From assembly GCA_016784425.1 (NCBI GenBank), contig JADHUQ010000127.1:1-7013 (forward strand): a stretch of 7,013 nucleotides of DNA, read 5' to 3'. This DNA is from Candidatus Delongbacteria bacterium (GTDB taxonomy: Bacteria > CAIWAD01 > BS150m-G50). The position numbers were made by a program, and so were the translations under genes. A model generated the notes under the pieces. It did not search any database. It worked only from the letters and a program-made list of their open reading frames with translations, and was not told the origin of the DNA. Shown one piece after another: positions 6,174 through 7,013 of this stretch; the first letter of the stretch is position 1; each line of letters begins with the position of its first letter.

Positions 6174-6811
6174 GGTTCCCCCGGTTGCTCAGGGGAACTC
6201 GGGACAGTGAAAGTAACCTGCCCCCGCAGAGCGGTGATCAACTCTTCCTGTAAATGGGGTAACCGGCTGTGGCGGACCTGCAGTCGCATACGCATTTCCT
6301 CCTGCGAACTGTCCGTCAGAACCTCGACCGCATATTGTCCCAGCAGGTGATAGACCGTTTTTTTATGGTTCCAGGCGCAGTGAAGTATAATCTCGTCGGT
6401 GAGCAGGTTGGGCAATGGTGTCACACTCTGCAATAAAAGGCGGGTGCTTTCACCATAAGCACGGGCCAGACCACCGCTACCCAGTTTGATGCCACCGAAA
6501 AACCGGGTCACGACAACCAGGCTGTTCTGTAACCGTGCTCCCCGCAGTACCTGCAGGATTGGTATGCCGGCGGTACCGCTGGGTTCGCCGTCATCATTGA
6601 ACGGCTCATCGGCAGTCAGCAGACGGGCTGCCCAGCAGTTATGATTGGCCTTGTATTCCTGACGTGAAAGCTCATTCACGGTGTTTCGGATTGAGCTGCT
6701 GTTGACAGCGGGAAAACCGCGGGCGATAAAGCGGGATCGTTTGACCTTGAGCTCCACCGGAGCGGTCAGTGGCAGTGAATAATAGATGTCAGGATCTTCC
6801 GAACTGTCCAT
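6167..6811 (-). CDS. yigZ: YigZ/IMPACT-family protein (UPF0029 plus DUF1949)
   Basis: This 214-residue cytoplasmic protein is close to the usual size for bacterial YigZ (about 200). The N-terminal UPF0029/IMPACT domain (about 18-125) shows KRSRFIA (24-30), HNCWAAR (57-63), DDGEPSGTAGIPIL (73-86) and TRFFGGIKLGSGGLARAYG (102-120), which are hallmark motifs. The C-terminal part (about 137-205) fits DUF1949, an alpha-beta ferredoxin-like domain. The biochemical role of YigZ is not firmly established; its eukaryotic relative IMPACT acts in translational control. No good Shine-Dalgarno precedes the ATG at 6811, so initiation may be weak or leaderless-like, though nothing better lies upstream. It is the first gene of the group that continues into the CorC/HlyC-like gene, and its upstream region is taken up by a tandem-repeat array. 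Confidence 0.93.
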   Translation of the reverse strand: MDSSEDPDIYYSLPLTAPVELKVKRSRFIARGFPAVNSSSIRNTVNELSRQEYKANHNCWAARLLTADEPFNDDGEPSGTAGIPILQVLRGARLQNSLVVVTRFFGGIKLGSGGLARAYGESTRLLLQSVTPLPNLLTDEIILHCAWNHKKTVYHLLGQYAVEVLTDSSQEEMRMRLQVRHSRLPHLQEELITALRGQVTFTVPSSPEQPGEPC

Positions 6812-6832
6812 GTGTTACCGTGAAGAGGGAAA

Positions 6833-7013
6833 TCTAATGACGCTTCTCATCGCTTCGACCATCCCCGGGGTCGCGAAGTGGGGAGTCTAGTGGCGCTTCT
6901 CATCGCTTCGACCATCCCCGGGATCGCGAAGTGGGGAGTCTAGTGGCGCTTCTCATCGCTTCGACCATCCCCGGGATCGCGAAGTGGGGAGTCTAGTGGC
7001 GCTTCTCATCGCT
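6833..7013. repeat. 53-bp tandem repeat array (minisatellite), continues past the window edge
   Basis: Three full copies start at 6841, 6894 and 6947, and a fourth begins at 7000 and is cut by the window end. The period is exactly 53 bp. Copies 2 and 3 are identical; copy 1 differs by G instead of A at 6870. The array's left border extends to about 6833, where TCTAATGA replaces TCTAGTGG. Each unit can form a hairpin: CGCTTCG pairs with CGAAGTG (one G-U), enclosing ATCC-ccg-GGAT; in copy 1 the change keeps a U-G pair on the plus-strand RNA. A TAG in every unit combined with a period that is not a multiple of 3 blocks all plus-strand frames, so it is not coding. There are no variable spacers, so it is not CRISPR. 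It ends about 20 bp upstream of the yigZ-like start. Confidence 0.93.

Noticed and set aside
6833..7013. CRISPR array at the right edge
   Set aside because: The 53-bp units follow each other directly with no variable spacers, and no cas genes are in the window.

Overview
The window comes from a Gram-negative bacterium of moderate GC content. It encodes a FadL/OmpP1-type outer-membrane barrel and a lipoprotein, which imply an outer membrane. Shine-Dalgarno sequences are strong and A/G-rich. The pairing of a large GDSL/SGNH lipoprotein with a FadL-family barrel, plus a DUF3467 protein, resembles the FCB side of the bacterial tree (Bacteroidota and related candidate phyla). That placement is an inference from gene content, not from a phylogenetic marker.

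Layout. Positions 1-259 hold a minus-strand tRNA-Lys(CTT) with its own promoter and intrinsic terminator. A possible gene tail and a short 10-bp tandem repeat lie beyond the terminator. Positions 260-493 are non-coding and carry a plausible plus-strand promoter. Positions 494-1690 encode a 398-residue NYN-domain protein with two S1-like RNA-binding domains. This architecture is unusual, and the NYN part has lost two of its expected acidic residues. A strong bidirectional terminator (1721-1751) separates this gene from everything to its right, which is read in the opposite direction.

The minus-strand genes, in transcription order, are: a YigZ/IMPACT-family protein (6811-6167), a CNNM/CBS/CorC_HlyC membrane protein (6173-4896), a DUF3467 protein (4884-4513), a 151-bp gap with small hairpins, a FadL-like barrel (4361-3114), and a GDSL/SGNH lipoprotein (3103-1796). 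The first three overlap or nearly touch, and so do the last two. This suggests two translationally coupled groups that may be one operon or two. At two junctions the stop codon is fused to the Shine-Dalgarno sequence of the next gene (TAAGGAG). The lipoprotein and barrel together suggest surface lipid or hydrophobic-compound handling. The first group combines a membrane transporter-like protein with two soluble proteins of unclear role.

The right end (about 6833-7013) is a 53-bp minisatellite of at least three full copies that runs off the window. Each unit can form a hairpin, none is coding, and the array lies just upstream of the yigZ-like gene. The two items most worth following are the NYN-S1-S1 protein with its altered active site and this hairpin-bearing tandem array. 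I saw no CRISPR array, insertion sequence or complete mobile element.
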